DNA of 64,000 bases, taken from NCBI RefSeq assembly GCF_018263855.1, contig NZ_CP073318.1:11408001-11472000 (forward strand), in the 5' to 3' direction. The notes under the pieces are model-generated. The model was given only the letters and a program-made list of their open reading frames with translations. It made no database searches and was not told the DNA's origin. The DNA is from Kutzneria sp. CA-103260 (lineage in GTDB: Bacteria > Actinomycetota > Actinomycetes > Mycobacteriales > Pseudonocardiaceae). Position numbers and translations under genes: made by a program. How positions within the stretch are numbered: the first letter of the stretch is position 1; every line of letters begins with the position of its first letter. Shown piece by piece: positions 24,785-33,045 of the stretch.

Positions 24785-25020
24785 GCACCACCGGCGGCGT
24801 GCCGGTCTGCGGGTCGGCGATGACCTCTCGCAGGCGAGCCCGTAGACCTCGGCGACGAGGTCGGCAGTGACGATCGAGGGCTCGCCTGCGCGGACCACCT
24901 CGCCGGCCTTCATGGCGATGAGGTGCGTGGCGTAGCGGGTGGCCTGGTTGCGGTCGTGCAGCACGGCGACCAGGGCGCGGCCCTGCTGGTTGAGAGGGAG
25001 TTCGGGCAGGTGTAGGTCAG
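24785..25020 (-). pseudogene. ABC transporter ATPase (siderophore type), C-terminal remnant
   Basis: On the minus strand the region reads QGRALVAVLHDRNQATRYATHL, then IAMKAGEVVRAGEP, then VTADLVAEVYGLACE. After a frameshift it reads EVIADPQTGTPPVVPI. This is the H-loop and C-terminal tail of Fe-siderophore/cobalamin importer ATPases (VLHDLNQACRYA type). There is no Walker A, Walker B or start. The fragment is bounded by the DDN-like gene on one side and the SDR gene on the other. Confidence 0.7.
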
Positions 25021-25098
25021 TATGGCGTGGCGCAAGTAGTATCCGGCAACTTCGTACGCGGTGGGTTTGGGCGACGACGACTGAGCAGGCGGTTTGAC

Positions 25099-25854
25099 GT
25101 GTCTGATGTGTTGCGTGGCAAGGTCGCACTGGTCACCGGTGGCACGCGGGGGATCGGTGCGGCGACCGCCCGTCGGCTCGCCGCTGACGGCGCGCACGTC
25201 GCGATCACGTATTCCAGCAGCGCCGACAAGGCGAAGCTGGTCGTGGAGGACCTGCGCGCGTTCGGCGTCGACGCCGCCGAGTTCGGTTACGACCTGGCCG
25301 ACGTGCGGAGTGCGTCCGCGTTGGTTGCCGATGTGGTGGCCCGGTTCGGCGGGATCGACGTTCTGGTCAGCAACGCGGGAGTGTTGCATGCGGGCGTGAT
25401 CGACGACGCCGGCCGCGATCACGAGACGACGTTCGCGCACCAGTTCGCGGTGAACGTCGAAGGTGTCGTGGCGCTGGTGTCCGCGGCTACCGCCACGATG
25501 ACCGACGGCGGCCGGATCGTGCTGGTCGGCAGTTCCGGCGCGGCGCGGACCCCGTTCCCGGGCATCGGCGACTATGTCGCCTCGAAGGCCGCGGTGGCGG
25601 CCTACGCCCGGGCGTGGGCGCGCGACCTCGGCGGCCGGGGCATCGCGGTCAACGTCGTGCAGCCCGGTGTGGTCGACACCGACATGAGCCCAGACGTCGA
25701 CAGCGACGGCGGGCGAGCGATGATCGCGCTGACCGCGCTGGGCCGAATGGGACAGCCCGACGAGGTCGCCAACCTGGTCGCGTATCTGGCCGGTCCCAGC
25801 CCGGCGTACCTGACCGGTTCGGTTCTCACCATCGACGGTGGCATGACTGTGTAG
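25099..25854 (+). CDS. SDR family oxidoreductase
   Basis: A 251-aa classical SDR. TGGTRGIG (about 13-20) binds NAD(P), NAG occurs at about 92-94, Ser145/146 is in VGSSGAAR, and the catalytic Tyr159-x3-Lys163 is YVASK. The C-terminal PSPAYLTGSVLTIDGGM is typical of FabG-like enzymes. The GTG at 25099 is chosen because it puts the Rossmann motif at the usual position; an upstream GTG at 25027 would add a non-conserved Arg-rich extension. No regulator of its own is visible. Confidence 0.85.
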   Translation: MSDVLRGKVALVTGGTRGIGAATARRLAADGAHVAITYSSSADKAKLVVEDLRAFGVDAAEFGYDLADVRSASALVADVVARFGGIDVLVSNAGVLHAGVIDDAGRDHETTFAHQFAVNVEGVVALVSAATATMTDGGRIVLVGSSGAARTPFPGIGDYVASKAAVAAYARAWARDLGGRGIAVNVVQPGVVDTDMSPDVDSDGGRAMIALTALGRMGQPDEVANLVAYLAGPSPAYLTGSVLTIDGGMTV

Positions 25855-26169
25855 CGCGATGCTTGTGCGCCGTTCGGCGGCGACCACGAGTTTCTTACAG
25901 AAGCAATAAATTGTTCGATCATTCGACGGGCGGGACGTCCCGCGACATCTGTGCTGGCCGCTGCGCTGACATGAGGCACGTATGTCGTCACATGAAACAA
26001 ATGTAACTTTCCGCGAGAGCACTCTCGGATGGTGGGCTGCCCTCGGCAAAGCGTCCGTTCACCGTTCTGTAAGAACTTTCGGCTTGCGTATCGGATTGAA
26101 ACCTTTAGTCTCGGCATGGCAAACCCCCGTTTCAGGGTGTGACCGAGTGGCATCAAGGGGAAAGTGTCA
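25855..26169. other. AT-richer intergenic region
   Basis: No gene recognised. The region has lower GC than its surroundings and contains a perfect 14-bp palindrome, GCGGGACGTCCCGC (25930-25943). Around 25975-26010 there are repeated ACATGA/ATGTCGTCACATGA stretches. It may be a promoter region for the small frame at 26170 or leftover from transposition. Confidence 0.3.
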
Positions 26170-26484
26170 ATGGTGAGCGACAAGTGGGTCGAAAATATTT
26201 CGCCCGGCGAAGCGGAAAGACATCAGGCGCAGGCCGCTCTCTTCGTGAAGCTGCAGGAGCGGCGGAAGGAGAAGTACGGCGCGAGGCCCCACATGCTCAG
26301 CCCGATTGTGAGAACCGCCAGTAGCGCAGCGGCGAGTACCCAACTCCACCGGGTCGGCCCCGATATGGCCAGATTGATAACTGTCGCCAGTGCGGCCGCA
26401 GCAAGTCCCGACCCCATCGACGGCACAAACCCAGAGTCCGTGGCACGCTTGGTAAAAGCCCATGATCCGAACTGCACGCCGTGA
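26170..26484 (+). CDS. hypothetical small protein, possibly a truncated gene
   Basis: A frame of 104 aa from ATG 26170 (MVSDKWVENISPGEAERHQA), preceded by AAGGGGAAA. The first 45 or so codons have strong GC3 bias and a charged, helical look (KLQERRKEKYGARPH). The rest overlaps an IS3-type fragment and has weak coding bias, so the real gene may have been cut by that element. The opposite strand, 26223-26405, reads two hydrophobic segments (WSWVLAAALLAVLTIGL), so a membrane-protein remnant on the minus strand is an alternative. No family recognised. Confidence 0.3.
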   Translation: MVSDKWVENISPGEAERHQAQAALFVKLQERRKEKYGARPHMLSPIVRTASSAAASTQLHRVGPDMARLITVASAAAASPDPIDGTNPESVARLVKAHDPNCTP

Positions 26485-26645
26485 TCGGAGTGAATGATCG
26501 CTCCCCGGCCGGGACGGCGACTGTCGATGGCCATGCCGAGCGCGTTGGTCACCAACGCCGCCGTGGGAGAGGAGTCGATGGACCACCCCACCACACAGCG
26601 AGAGTGGACATCGAGCACCACCGCGCAGTAGACCTTGTGGCTGTG
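26413..26645 (-). pseudogene. IS3-type transposase (rve domain) fragment
   Basis: The minus strand reads VYCAVVLDVHSRCVVGWSID, then ALGMAIDSRR, then IIHSDHGVQFGSWAF and TDSGFVPSMG, the central part of an IS3 OrfB integrase core including the second catalytic Asp. The upstream part with the first Asp and the downstream Glu are missing. Both ends break into unrelated sequence. Confidence 0.75.
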
Positions 26646-26780
26646 TCGCAATGAGGTCGAAGAAATGGCGCAGATCTCCGTCGACTACATCGAGCTGGAG
26701 CAGGGTCGCGGCCGCAATCCGTTGGATCAGGTGGTGGCGGCGCTGGGCCCGGGCCTTGCGGCTGGACCACGACGAGCGCG

Positions 26781-27224
26781 CTAGCCACCGTTGCGGTAGA
26801 CCCCATCGTCATCCACCGAGTCCGCGTACTCCACCAGGTCCCGGTTGCCCACGTCGAGGTTCGCGACGATCAGGCAGAGCCCGTCCGGGACGCTGCGGAA
26901 CTCACGACCGGGGTCGTCGAGCAGGTCGATCAGGAGCAGCGGGTGTTCCGCGTCTTTGATCGCGGTCTCGTCGGCGACCACGAGGTATCCGTGCGGTCCG
27001 TCCGCCGGCATCAGGGCGATAATCTCCGCCGCGGACAGATCCCGATACACCGGGTCGTCGACGATCGCCACGAAGTCGCTCGGTTCCTCGTCCCCGAAAT
27101 CCATGGTGGCCCGGTGGAAGTCGGCCACCAACGCGGCCCACGCGTCCTCCGCGCCGAAGCCGGTGCGGAGCAGCAGCGGGCGCTCGGTCTCCGGAAGTGC
27201 CGGCAGGTCAACCGATTTCGACAT
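26781..27224 (-). CDS. DUF6924 domain-containing protein
   Basis: A 147-aa acidic protein. Segments LLLRTGFGAEDAWAALV, FVAIVDDPVYRDLSAAEI and HPLLLIDLLDDPGREFRSVP, with a C-terminal NLDVGNRDLVEYADSV, fit the DUF6924 family of actinobacteria, whose function is unknown. It starts at ATG 27224. There is no signal peptide or membrane helix. It survives between IS fragments without obvious partners; an island or immunity-type role is possible but unsupported. Confidence 0.7.
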   Translation of the reverse strand: MSKSVDLPALPETERPLLLRTGFGAEDAWAALVADFHRATMDFGDEEPSDFVAIVDDPVYRDLSAAEIIALMPADGPHGYLVVADETAIKDAEHPLLLIDLLDDPGREFRSVPDGLCLIVANLDVGNRDLVEYADSVDDDGVYRNGG

Positions 27225-27386
27225 GGTTATGATCCTATTGTCTAGGTTTGGACCCTGAACATGGTGCCACCGACCCCACGGTCGACACCCGCTGGTCCCC
27301 TGCGGTACGGTCACCGAGGATCGTCCTAACAGGATAAGAGCCCGTGGCTCACGGCCACGCCTCACCTGTACGGAGTACTCGCCGAG

Positions 27387-28361
27387 TCAGACGTGGGCAC
27401 AGCTCGCCATGACGTGAAGCCAGGTCCCCATGCCCTCGGCATGTAAAGCCCGCACGGCGTCGTACCGCTCGCGGATCCGTGTCACGAACGACGACTCCGA
27501 CAGGAAAACAGGGTCGGCCGGCTCGATGTCGAGGGCCGGCGGCGCCTCCGTCTGGACTGTCGCGGTCGTGTTGTCAGCGATATCTTCGCCAGGATGGTCC
27601 GGCGCGAGGGGCTCGGACAGGCATTTGCGGTGCGCGATGACGGTTTTCTCGACGGCCTCGCCCAGGTTCTTCCAGACATGCCAACGGTCCGCGCACTGCG
27701 TTGCCTGGGGCGCGCCTCGTGTGCTGGCCTCGGCGTAGGCGCTGGCTCGATCCCTCGCGATGACCTGGATCTCGGGGTGGGCCGTCAGCCACTCGGCGAG
27801 TGTGTCGGCCTCGCGGTCCGGGAGCACGTCGATGGGCTGGTGTGTCGCGAGATTGATCAGGATGGTGGCGTAAGTTTGTCCTTTCCGGATCGCGAAGTCG
27901 TCGACGCCCAGAGCCGTCACCTCACCGATCGGCGCTTCTGGCAGAGCCCGCAGCAGCCGTAACAGTGTGTTCCGGCTGGCCGGCAATCCCAGCACGGCGG
28001 CCAACCGCGCGCCGGCACGGCCGGCCAGCGCTGCGCTGATCGCGGTCAGCATCGCCCGCGACAATGGGGTTCTGCGCGCGTGCCGGGTGGCCACCCCGGC
28101 GGGTTGCTCGGTGAAGGTACGCACGGCGCATTCCGTGGTGTCGCAGAAGAATCGTCGTACCCGCAAGCGCAGAGCCACGGTCTGGCCGGCGATCGCGGCG
28201 TCGGCAAGTTGTCGGTTGTAGTGGCTGTGCACCCGGCCCGCGGGGTGGCCACAGGTGTGGCAGGCCACCACTGATGCCGTCGAGCTCACCCAGATCAGCA
28301 GGCCAGCGGCCGCCTGCTCGATCCGCTCGATCACAACACCGGCCAGATGCGGAAGCACCAC
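27387..28361 (-). pseudogene. ISL3 family transposase, C-terminally truncated
   Basis: A 324-aa reading against the usual 400-550. The N-terminal zinc finger has CHTCGHPAGRVHSHYNR and VRRFFCDTTECAVRTFTE. The DDE_Tnp_ISL3 core has ALGVDDFAIRKGQTYATILI, then VIARDRASAYAE and QCADRWHVWKNLGEAVE. After the RIRERYDAVRALHAEGMG segment the frame leaves the family and stops. The loss of the C-terminal catalytic Glu region makes function unlikely. Confidence 0.8.
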
Positions 28362-28454
28362 GTCAAGACCATGATCATCGCACCCGGAAGATGATCACAC
28401 ACCGGACTGGATCGCCCGTCGCGAGCAACAACTTGATCACGCAACTTGGCCCAG

Positions 28455-28712
28455 ATCCCCGTGTCTGGGCTGACCAGCAGTCGGATCCGGCGCAGCGTCG
28501 CGCGGGCCAGGGGCGCGAGCAGGGCCGCGAGCAAGGCCCTGTCCTCGGGCCGCAGTCGTGGGCGCTGATCGCCGAGTTGTCTCCGCAGGACCGTGAGTTG
28601 ATGGCGTAACGCAAGGATCTCGACGTCCTACTCACGGTCGGTCATGCGCAACAGCCGTAGCGCGGCGAAGGCGTGGGTGACGGCGAGGTAGGTGAAGCGG
28701 ACGAGCACGAGC
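28455..28712 (-). pseudogene. integrase-type (rve) transposase, N-terminal fragment
   Basis: On the minus strand the region reads FTYLAVTHAFAALRLLRMTDRE, an in-frame TAG, then DVEILALRHQLTVLRRQLGD, then RPEDRALLAALLAPLARATLRR and LLVSPDTGIW. This is the helical N-terminus common to actinomycete IS integrases (LALRHQLTVLQRQ type). The reading breaks just upstream of the ISL3 element, which may have inserted into it. Downstream, 28713-28880 shows no gene. Confidence 0.65.
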
Positions 28713-28880
28713 CGCGATCATGCCGGATGGTGACCGGTCGTACTCCGACACCCCTACTGACCTGCACGGACGTATTTCTCGGCACGGACAACTTCATCCG
28801 AGACATCACCGACCGCGCCCGGCTGAGCCCAGCGGCCTGAAACTTGACACAGATGTGAAGAAGCCCGCGACCAAGTTGAT

Positions 28881-29954
28881 CTAAGCAGTCGCGCCAACGG
28901 CCAACGCGTCCGAGACAGCAGCAGCGAACGCAGCGGTGCCGAGTTCACCGCCCACGTCACGGGTCCGGGTCGCTGGGCTGGCCAGCACGGCATCGACGGC
29001 CCGACCGATTGCCGCGCCAGCCGTCACCAGGGCGGGGTCGCCGTCACGTTGGCCGCGCCAGTCGAGGAGCATGGCGGCGGAGAGGATCAGCGAGGTCGGA
29101 TTGGCGACGCCGCGGCTGGCGATGTCGGGGGCGGAGCCGTGCTGGGCTTGGGCGACGCAGAGGTGGTGGCCGGTGTTGATGGAGCCGCCGAGGCCGAGGC
29201 CGCCGGACAGTTCGGATGCCTCGTCGGAGAGGATGTCGCCGAACATGTTGGTGGTGACGAGAACGTCGAAGCGGTCGGGGGTGCGCACGAGTAGAGCGGC
29301 GGCGGCGTCGACGATGACTTCCTCCAACTCCACGTCCGGGTAGCGCGAGGCGACGGCTCGGACCTCGCGGAGGAACAAACCGTCGGTCAGCTTGAGGACG
29401 TTGGCCTTGTGTACGGCGGTCACCTTGCGCCGACGACCGAGGGCCAGTTCGAACGCCGCGACCGCCACGCGCTCACACGCCTTGGCGCTGACCTTCCGCA
29501 CCGACAGCGCCAAATCCCGGTCGGGCATGAACTCGCCGGTACCGGCGTGCATCGAGCGGTCGGCGTAGAAGCCTTCGGTGTTCTCGCGGACGATCACGAG
29601 GTCCATTGGCCGCCGCAGCGGGCTGAGGCCGGCGCGTGAGCGGCAGGGCCGAATGTTGGCGAACAGTTCGAAGACCGTCCGCAGTTCGGCCGACGGATTG
29701 ATGCCGCCTTCGGCTCGTGACGGGTAGTCGTAGTGCGACACCGGCCCGAGCAGCACGCCGTCCACCTCCGGCACGCGCTTGAGCACGTCGTCGGGAAGGG
29801 TGGTGCCGGTCTCGGCCAGCGACGCCAGGCCGATGGCCCGGACCTCGAAGTCCAGTCCGAGACCCAGCATCTGGTCGGTGGCGGTGAGCACGTCGAGGGT
29901 GGCGGCGGTGATCTCGGGGCCGATGCCGTCGCCCGGCAGGACGAGGATCTTCAC
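28881..29954 (-). CDS. isocitrate/isopropylmalate dehydrogenase family protein
   Basis: A 357-aa beta-decarboxylating dehydrogenase. GDGIGPEI is at the N-terminus. The substrate Arg region is followed by VRENTEGFYADR, the catalytic Lys lies in VTAVHKANVLKLTDG, and the metal-binding Asp in TNMFGDILSDEASELSG. It oxidises and decarboxylates a 2-hydroxyacid with a 3-carboxyl (malate, tartrate, alkylmalate or isocitrate type), giving a 2-oxoacid. The GTG at 29954 overlaps the preceding stop (GTGA). It is last in an operon with an aconitase, so the two may act in sequence (isomerisation, then oxidative decarboxylation). Confidence 0.85.
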   Translation of the reverse strand: MKILVLPGDGIGPEITAATLDVLTATDQMLGLGLDFEVRAIGLASLAETGTTLPDDVLKRVPEVDGVLLGPVSHYDYPSRAEGGINPSAELRTVFELFANIRPCRSRAGLSPLRRPMDLVIVRENTEGFYADRSMHAGTGEFMPDRDLALSVRKVSAKACERVAVAAFELALGRRRKVTAVHKANVLKLTDGLFLREVRAVASRYPDVELEEVIVDAAAALLVRTPDRFDVLVTTNMFGDILSDEASELSGGLGLGGSINTGHHLCVAQAQHGSAPDIASRGVANPTSLILSAAMLLDWRGQRDGDPALVTAGAAIGRAVDAVLASPATRTRDVGGELGTAAFAAAVSDALAVGATA

Positions 29955-30862
29955 GGGCGGGGTCCTTCCGTCGGGAGCAGCGCAGCCAGGTGCGGCCGCA
30001 TCCGCTCGGCGATCAGGCGGTAGCCGTCGGCGTTGGGATGCAGGCCGTCGGCCAGCAAAGGAGCGTCGTCCGGCCCGAACACCGACGGACCGTCCAGCAC
30101 TGGTAGCCCGTGCGGGGCGTTCGCGACTTCGGCCCGGATGTCCGCCAGCGTGAGCCCGACCGCGTTGCGCTGATGTTCGCGTTCGGGGGCGTGCAGGGGA
30201 GTGGTGAGCAGGATCGGCGTGTCGGGGTGGCCGTCGCGAATCGTCCGCACGAAGCCGTCCAGGGCCGGCCCGAGGGTGCGCGAGGAGAACGACGCCCGGC
30301 CGTGGATGTTCACCCCGACACACAGGCTGATCACGTCGGCCTCAGTGTCCCGAATGTACCGGGCGACGGCCTGGTCCAGGTGGCATTCACCAGCGAATCC
30401 CAGGCACCGCAACGACCATCCCAGCTCCGTTGCGACTAGAGCCGGCCACGTCTCCGACGGCCCGACGGCCAGCCGGCACTGGGTGATGGAGCTGCCGTAC
30501 ACGATCCACTTAGGACCTTCAACCGACGGCACGAGCTCTGAATCGGCGGAAAAATCACCAAGGCGAACATGGTGCGACTGTGGCAACCAAATCCGGACGT
30601 CTTTGCGCGTGCCCGACAGGCCGCCAAGCCGAACCGTCGGCGACCGGCTGACGAGCTCGCCATCGACGACAACGTCCACATCGCCGGAAGTCTCGACCTC
30701 CCAGGCGAAAGCGGTCGCCGACGTCGAGTACTCCAACCGTACCCCGGCCGGCATCAACGCCACGTCTTCCAACAACGGGTGCAACGGCGTCGACGGCAGG
30801 CGCCGGGGGACGCCGTCGACCAGCTCGGCGTGGCCCCGGAGCAGATGCCGGTACTCGGTCAC
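29951..30862 (-). CDS. SGNH/GDSL hydrolase family protein
   Basis: A 303-aa protein with an N-terminal beta-sandwich-like part (about 1-125) and a C-terminal SGNH hydrolase domain. Block I is IVYGSSITQC (nucleophile Ser), block III is in VISLCVGVN, and block V is ADGLHPNADGY (Asp/His). It has no signal peptide, so it acts in the cytoplasm on an ester or acylated small molecule. GTG 30862 overlaps the upstream stop in GTGA form, as elsewhere in the operon; ATG 30868 is an alternative two codons upstream. It sits between the PLP fusion and the dehydrogenase. Confidence 0.83.
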   Translation of the reverse strand: MTEYRHLLRGHAELVDGVPRRLPSTPLHPLLEDVALMPAGVRLEYSTSATAFAWEVETSGDVDVVVDGELVSRSPTVRLGGLSGTRKDVRIWLPQSHHVRLGDFSADSELVPSVEGPKWIVYGSSITQCRLAVGPSETWPALVATELGWSLRCLGFAGECHLDQAVARYIRDTEADVISLCVGVNIHGRASFSSRTLGPALDGFVRTIRDGHPDTPILLTTPLHAPEREHQRNAVGLTLADIRAEVANAPHGLPVLDGPSVFGPDDAPLLADGLHPNADGYRLIAERMRPHLAALLPTEGPRP

Positions 30863-33045
30863 TGGCATGCGGCGTGCAGCCTTTCCACGAACTCGTCGAC
30901 ATGCCGGTCTTCCCACACCAGCGGCGGCCGGACCTTCAGCACGTCCCCACGCGGGCCGGTGAGGCCGGCCAGCACGCCGTTGTCGACCAGGCGCTGCAAC
31001 AGGTCCCGGGCCGCCTCGCGGCCGGGCAGGACGTCGACGCCCGCCAGCAACCCGGTGCCGCGAACCTCGCCCAACAGCGGCGTTTCCGAAGCCAGCGACG
31101 TCAGGAGCCGGCGCAGGCGGGAGCCGGTCTCGACCGCCCGCGCCGGCAGCTCGGTCAATTCCAGGATGTCCAGCACCGCATGCCCGGCGGCCGCCGCGGC
31201 CGGCGTCGCCGCGAACGTGGAGAAGTACTCGTACCGGCCGGCCAGCACATCCGCGATCTCGCGCCGCGTCACCACCGCGCCGATCGGATAGCCCGCGCCC
31301 ATCGGCTTGCCCAACGTCACTAGATCCGGCGTGATCCCCGCCCGTGCGAACCGCCACAGCTGCGGCCCGCTGCGGCCGTAGCCGGACTGCACCTCGTCGG
31401 CCAGAAAGAGCGCGCCGGCCTTGTGGGCGCCATCAACCAGATCGGCAAGGAAGCCGTCCGGCGTGTCGAGGATGCCCCCGGACGTGAACTGCGAGTCGAC
31501 GAGCAACAGCGCCGGATTCGCCACCGCCGCCTGGATCTCATGCGCGGCAACAGATTGGCCACGCGGCGCGGCGAACGTGCCGACGCGGTCGGGCCGATAC
31601 CCCGGCGGCCATTCGTTCGAGCTCAGGTCGGCCATCCACTTCGACGCCCCGTGGTACGCGTGCTCGGCGATGATGGCGCCGTCACCGCCGGTGAACTCGG
31701 TCGCCAGGCGCCAGGCCAGCTCGTTGGCCTCGGTGCCGGAGGTGGTGAACAGGCAGGTGTCCAACCCCGGCGGCATGGTGGCGAGAATCCGCTCCGCGAG
31801 GGTCACGATGCCGGCGTGCAGGTAGCGGGAATGCGTGTTCAGCTCCGCCAGCTGTTGCGAGACGGCCCGGGCCACGGCCGGATGCGCATGTCCAACCACG
31901 GCAACGTTGTTGTACGCGTCGAGGTAGCGGCCGCCGTCGCGTGCGTACAGCCAGGGGCCTTCGCCGCGGACGAGTTCCAGCGGCCGCAGGTAGAACAGCG
32001 GCGACAGCGGCCCACCCATCGCTGCGGCCCGCCGCCCCGGCAGCTGCGACGCCGGCACGGCGGAAGACAGGTCCCGCGTGCCGGCGAGGCGGTCGAACCG
32101 GTCCCTCAGCTCGTCAGGTTCGATCCCGCTGAGGACGTTGACCAGCCGTTCGCTGGTGCCGTCGTATTGTGTGATGTACTGGGCGTTGTCGGCGTGCGGG
32201 CCGCGGCGCGTCGCGGACACGGCCAGCGTCGTCAGCAGCCGGGCGATCACCAGCTCGCCGAGCACGGCGACCTCGGGCCCGGTCAGCGGCCGGTGCCGCT
32301 GGTAGCCGCTGAGCACCGCTTCCGTGTTCTGCCACAGCATTTCCGGCTCGGTGCGGCGCAGCACGGACGTCAGCGTGGCGGCCAGGTCGGCCACCGCGCT
32401 GGTGTGGTGCATGTCGCCGAAGTCGATCAACCCGGTGACCCGGCCGGCGTCGGCCAGCACGTTGGTCAGGGTGACGTCGGCGTGCTGGATACCGGCCGGC
32501 AGCGTGTCGATCGCCGCGACGGCCGGGCGCACCCGCTCGGCCAGGTCGGCCCGACCGATGCCGGAGGCCGCCAGCACCTCCGGCATCCGGCGGACGTCCC
32601 AGATCAGCCTACGGCCGGCCGCTGGATGGAAGAACCCCTGCAGGGCAACGGAAACCCGGGCGGCAATCGCCCCGACCTGAGCCGCGAGACCGGCGTCGAC
32701 CGGCCGACCCTCCAGCTGCGTGCCGGGCAGCACCGTGATCAACCGGGCCAGGCACTCCCGGCCGGCGTCGTCCTTGATCTTGACGACGTCCCCCACAGCG
32801 TCCGGCACCGGCAGCGTGGGATCCGCCGCGCGGACGTGCGCCAGCGCCCTGACCTCCATGTCGAGCACGGCGGCGTCCTCGGCCGGGTTGGCGATCTTGA
32901 GCACGTACCGGCCGTCGACCAGCACGTTCAGGTCGCGCTCGCTGTCGAGGCGGCGGAGCTCGGGGTCGATCAGCCGCCAGTGGCGGAGGGCGGCGCGCAG
33001 GGCGTCCGGGCCGAAGTCCGGCGCCGGTTCGGTGAAGGTGCTCAT
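30859..33045 (-). CDS. kinase (APH fold)-class III aminotransferase fusion, hydroxylysine kinase/phospholyase-like
   Basis: A 728-aa two-domain protein. Residues 1-320 are an aminoglycoside-phosphotransferase-type kinase: QHADVTLTN holds H188, catalytic D190 and N195, and LIDFGD holds D208. Residues 345-728 are a class III PLP enzyme, with SGTEAN at about 436-441, LADEVQSGYGR at 548 and the PLP Lys K580 in TLGKPMGAGYP. Kinase and lyase of this kind act in series on hydroxylysine or ethanolamine: phosphorylation, then elimination of phosphate and ammonia to an aldehyde. The fusion would channel the intermediate. The start overlaps the aconitase stop (ATGA). Substrate is inferred from family. 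Confidence 0.8.
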   Translation of the reverse strand: MSTFTEPAPDFGPDALRAALRHWRLIDPELRRLDSERDLNVLVDGRYVLKIANPAEDAAVLDMEVRALAHVRAADPTLPVPDAVGDVVKIKDDAGRECLARLITVLPGTQLEGRPVDAGLAAQVGAIAARVSVALQGFFHPAAGRRLIWDVRRMPEVLAASGIGRADLAERVRPAVAAIDTLPAGIQHADVTLTNVLADAGRVTGLIDFGDMHHTSAVADLAATLTSVLRRTEPEMLWQNTEAVLSGYQRHRPLTGPEVAVLGELVIARLLTTLAVSATRRGPHADNAQYITQYDGTSERLVNVLSGIEPDELRDRFDRLAGTRDLSSAVPASQLPGRRAAAMGGPLSPLFYLRPLELVRGEGPWLYARDGGRYLDAYNNVAVVGHAHPAVARAVSQQLAELNTHSRYLHAGIVTLAERILATMPPGLDTCLFTTSGTEANELAWRLATEFTGGDGAIIAEHAYHGASKWMADLSSNEWPPGYRPDRVGTFAAPRGQSVAAHEIQAAVANPALLLVDSQFTSGGILDTPDGFLADLVDGAHKAGALFLADEVQSGYGRSGPQLWRFARAGITPDLVTLGKPMGAGYPIGAVVTRREIADVLAGRYEYFSTFAATPAAAAAGHAVLDILELTELPARAVETGSRLRRLLTSLASETPLLGEVRGTGLLAGVDVLPGREAARDLLQRLVDNGVLAGLTGPRGDVLKVRPPLVWEDRHVDEFVERLHAACQ

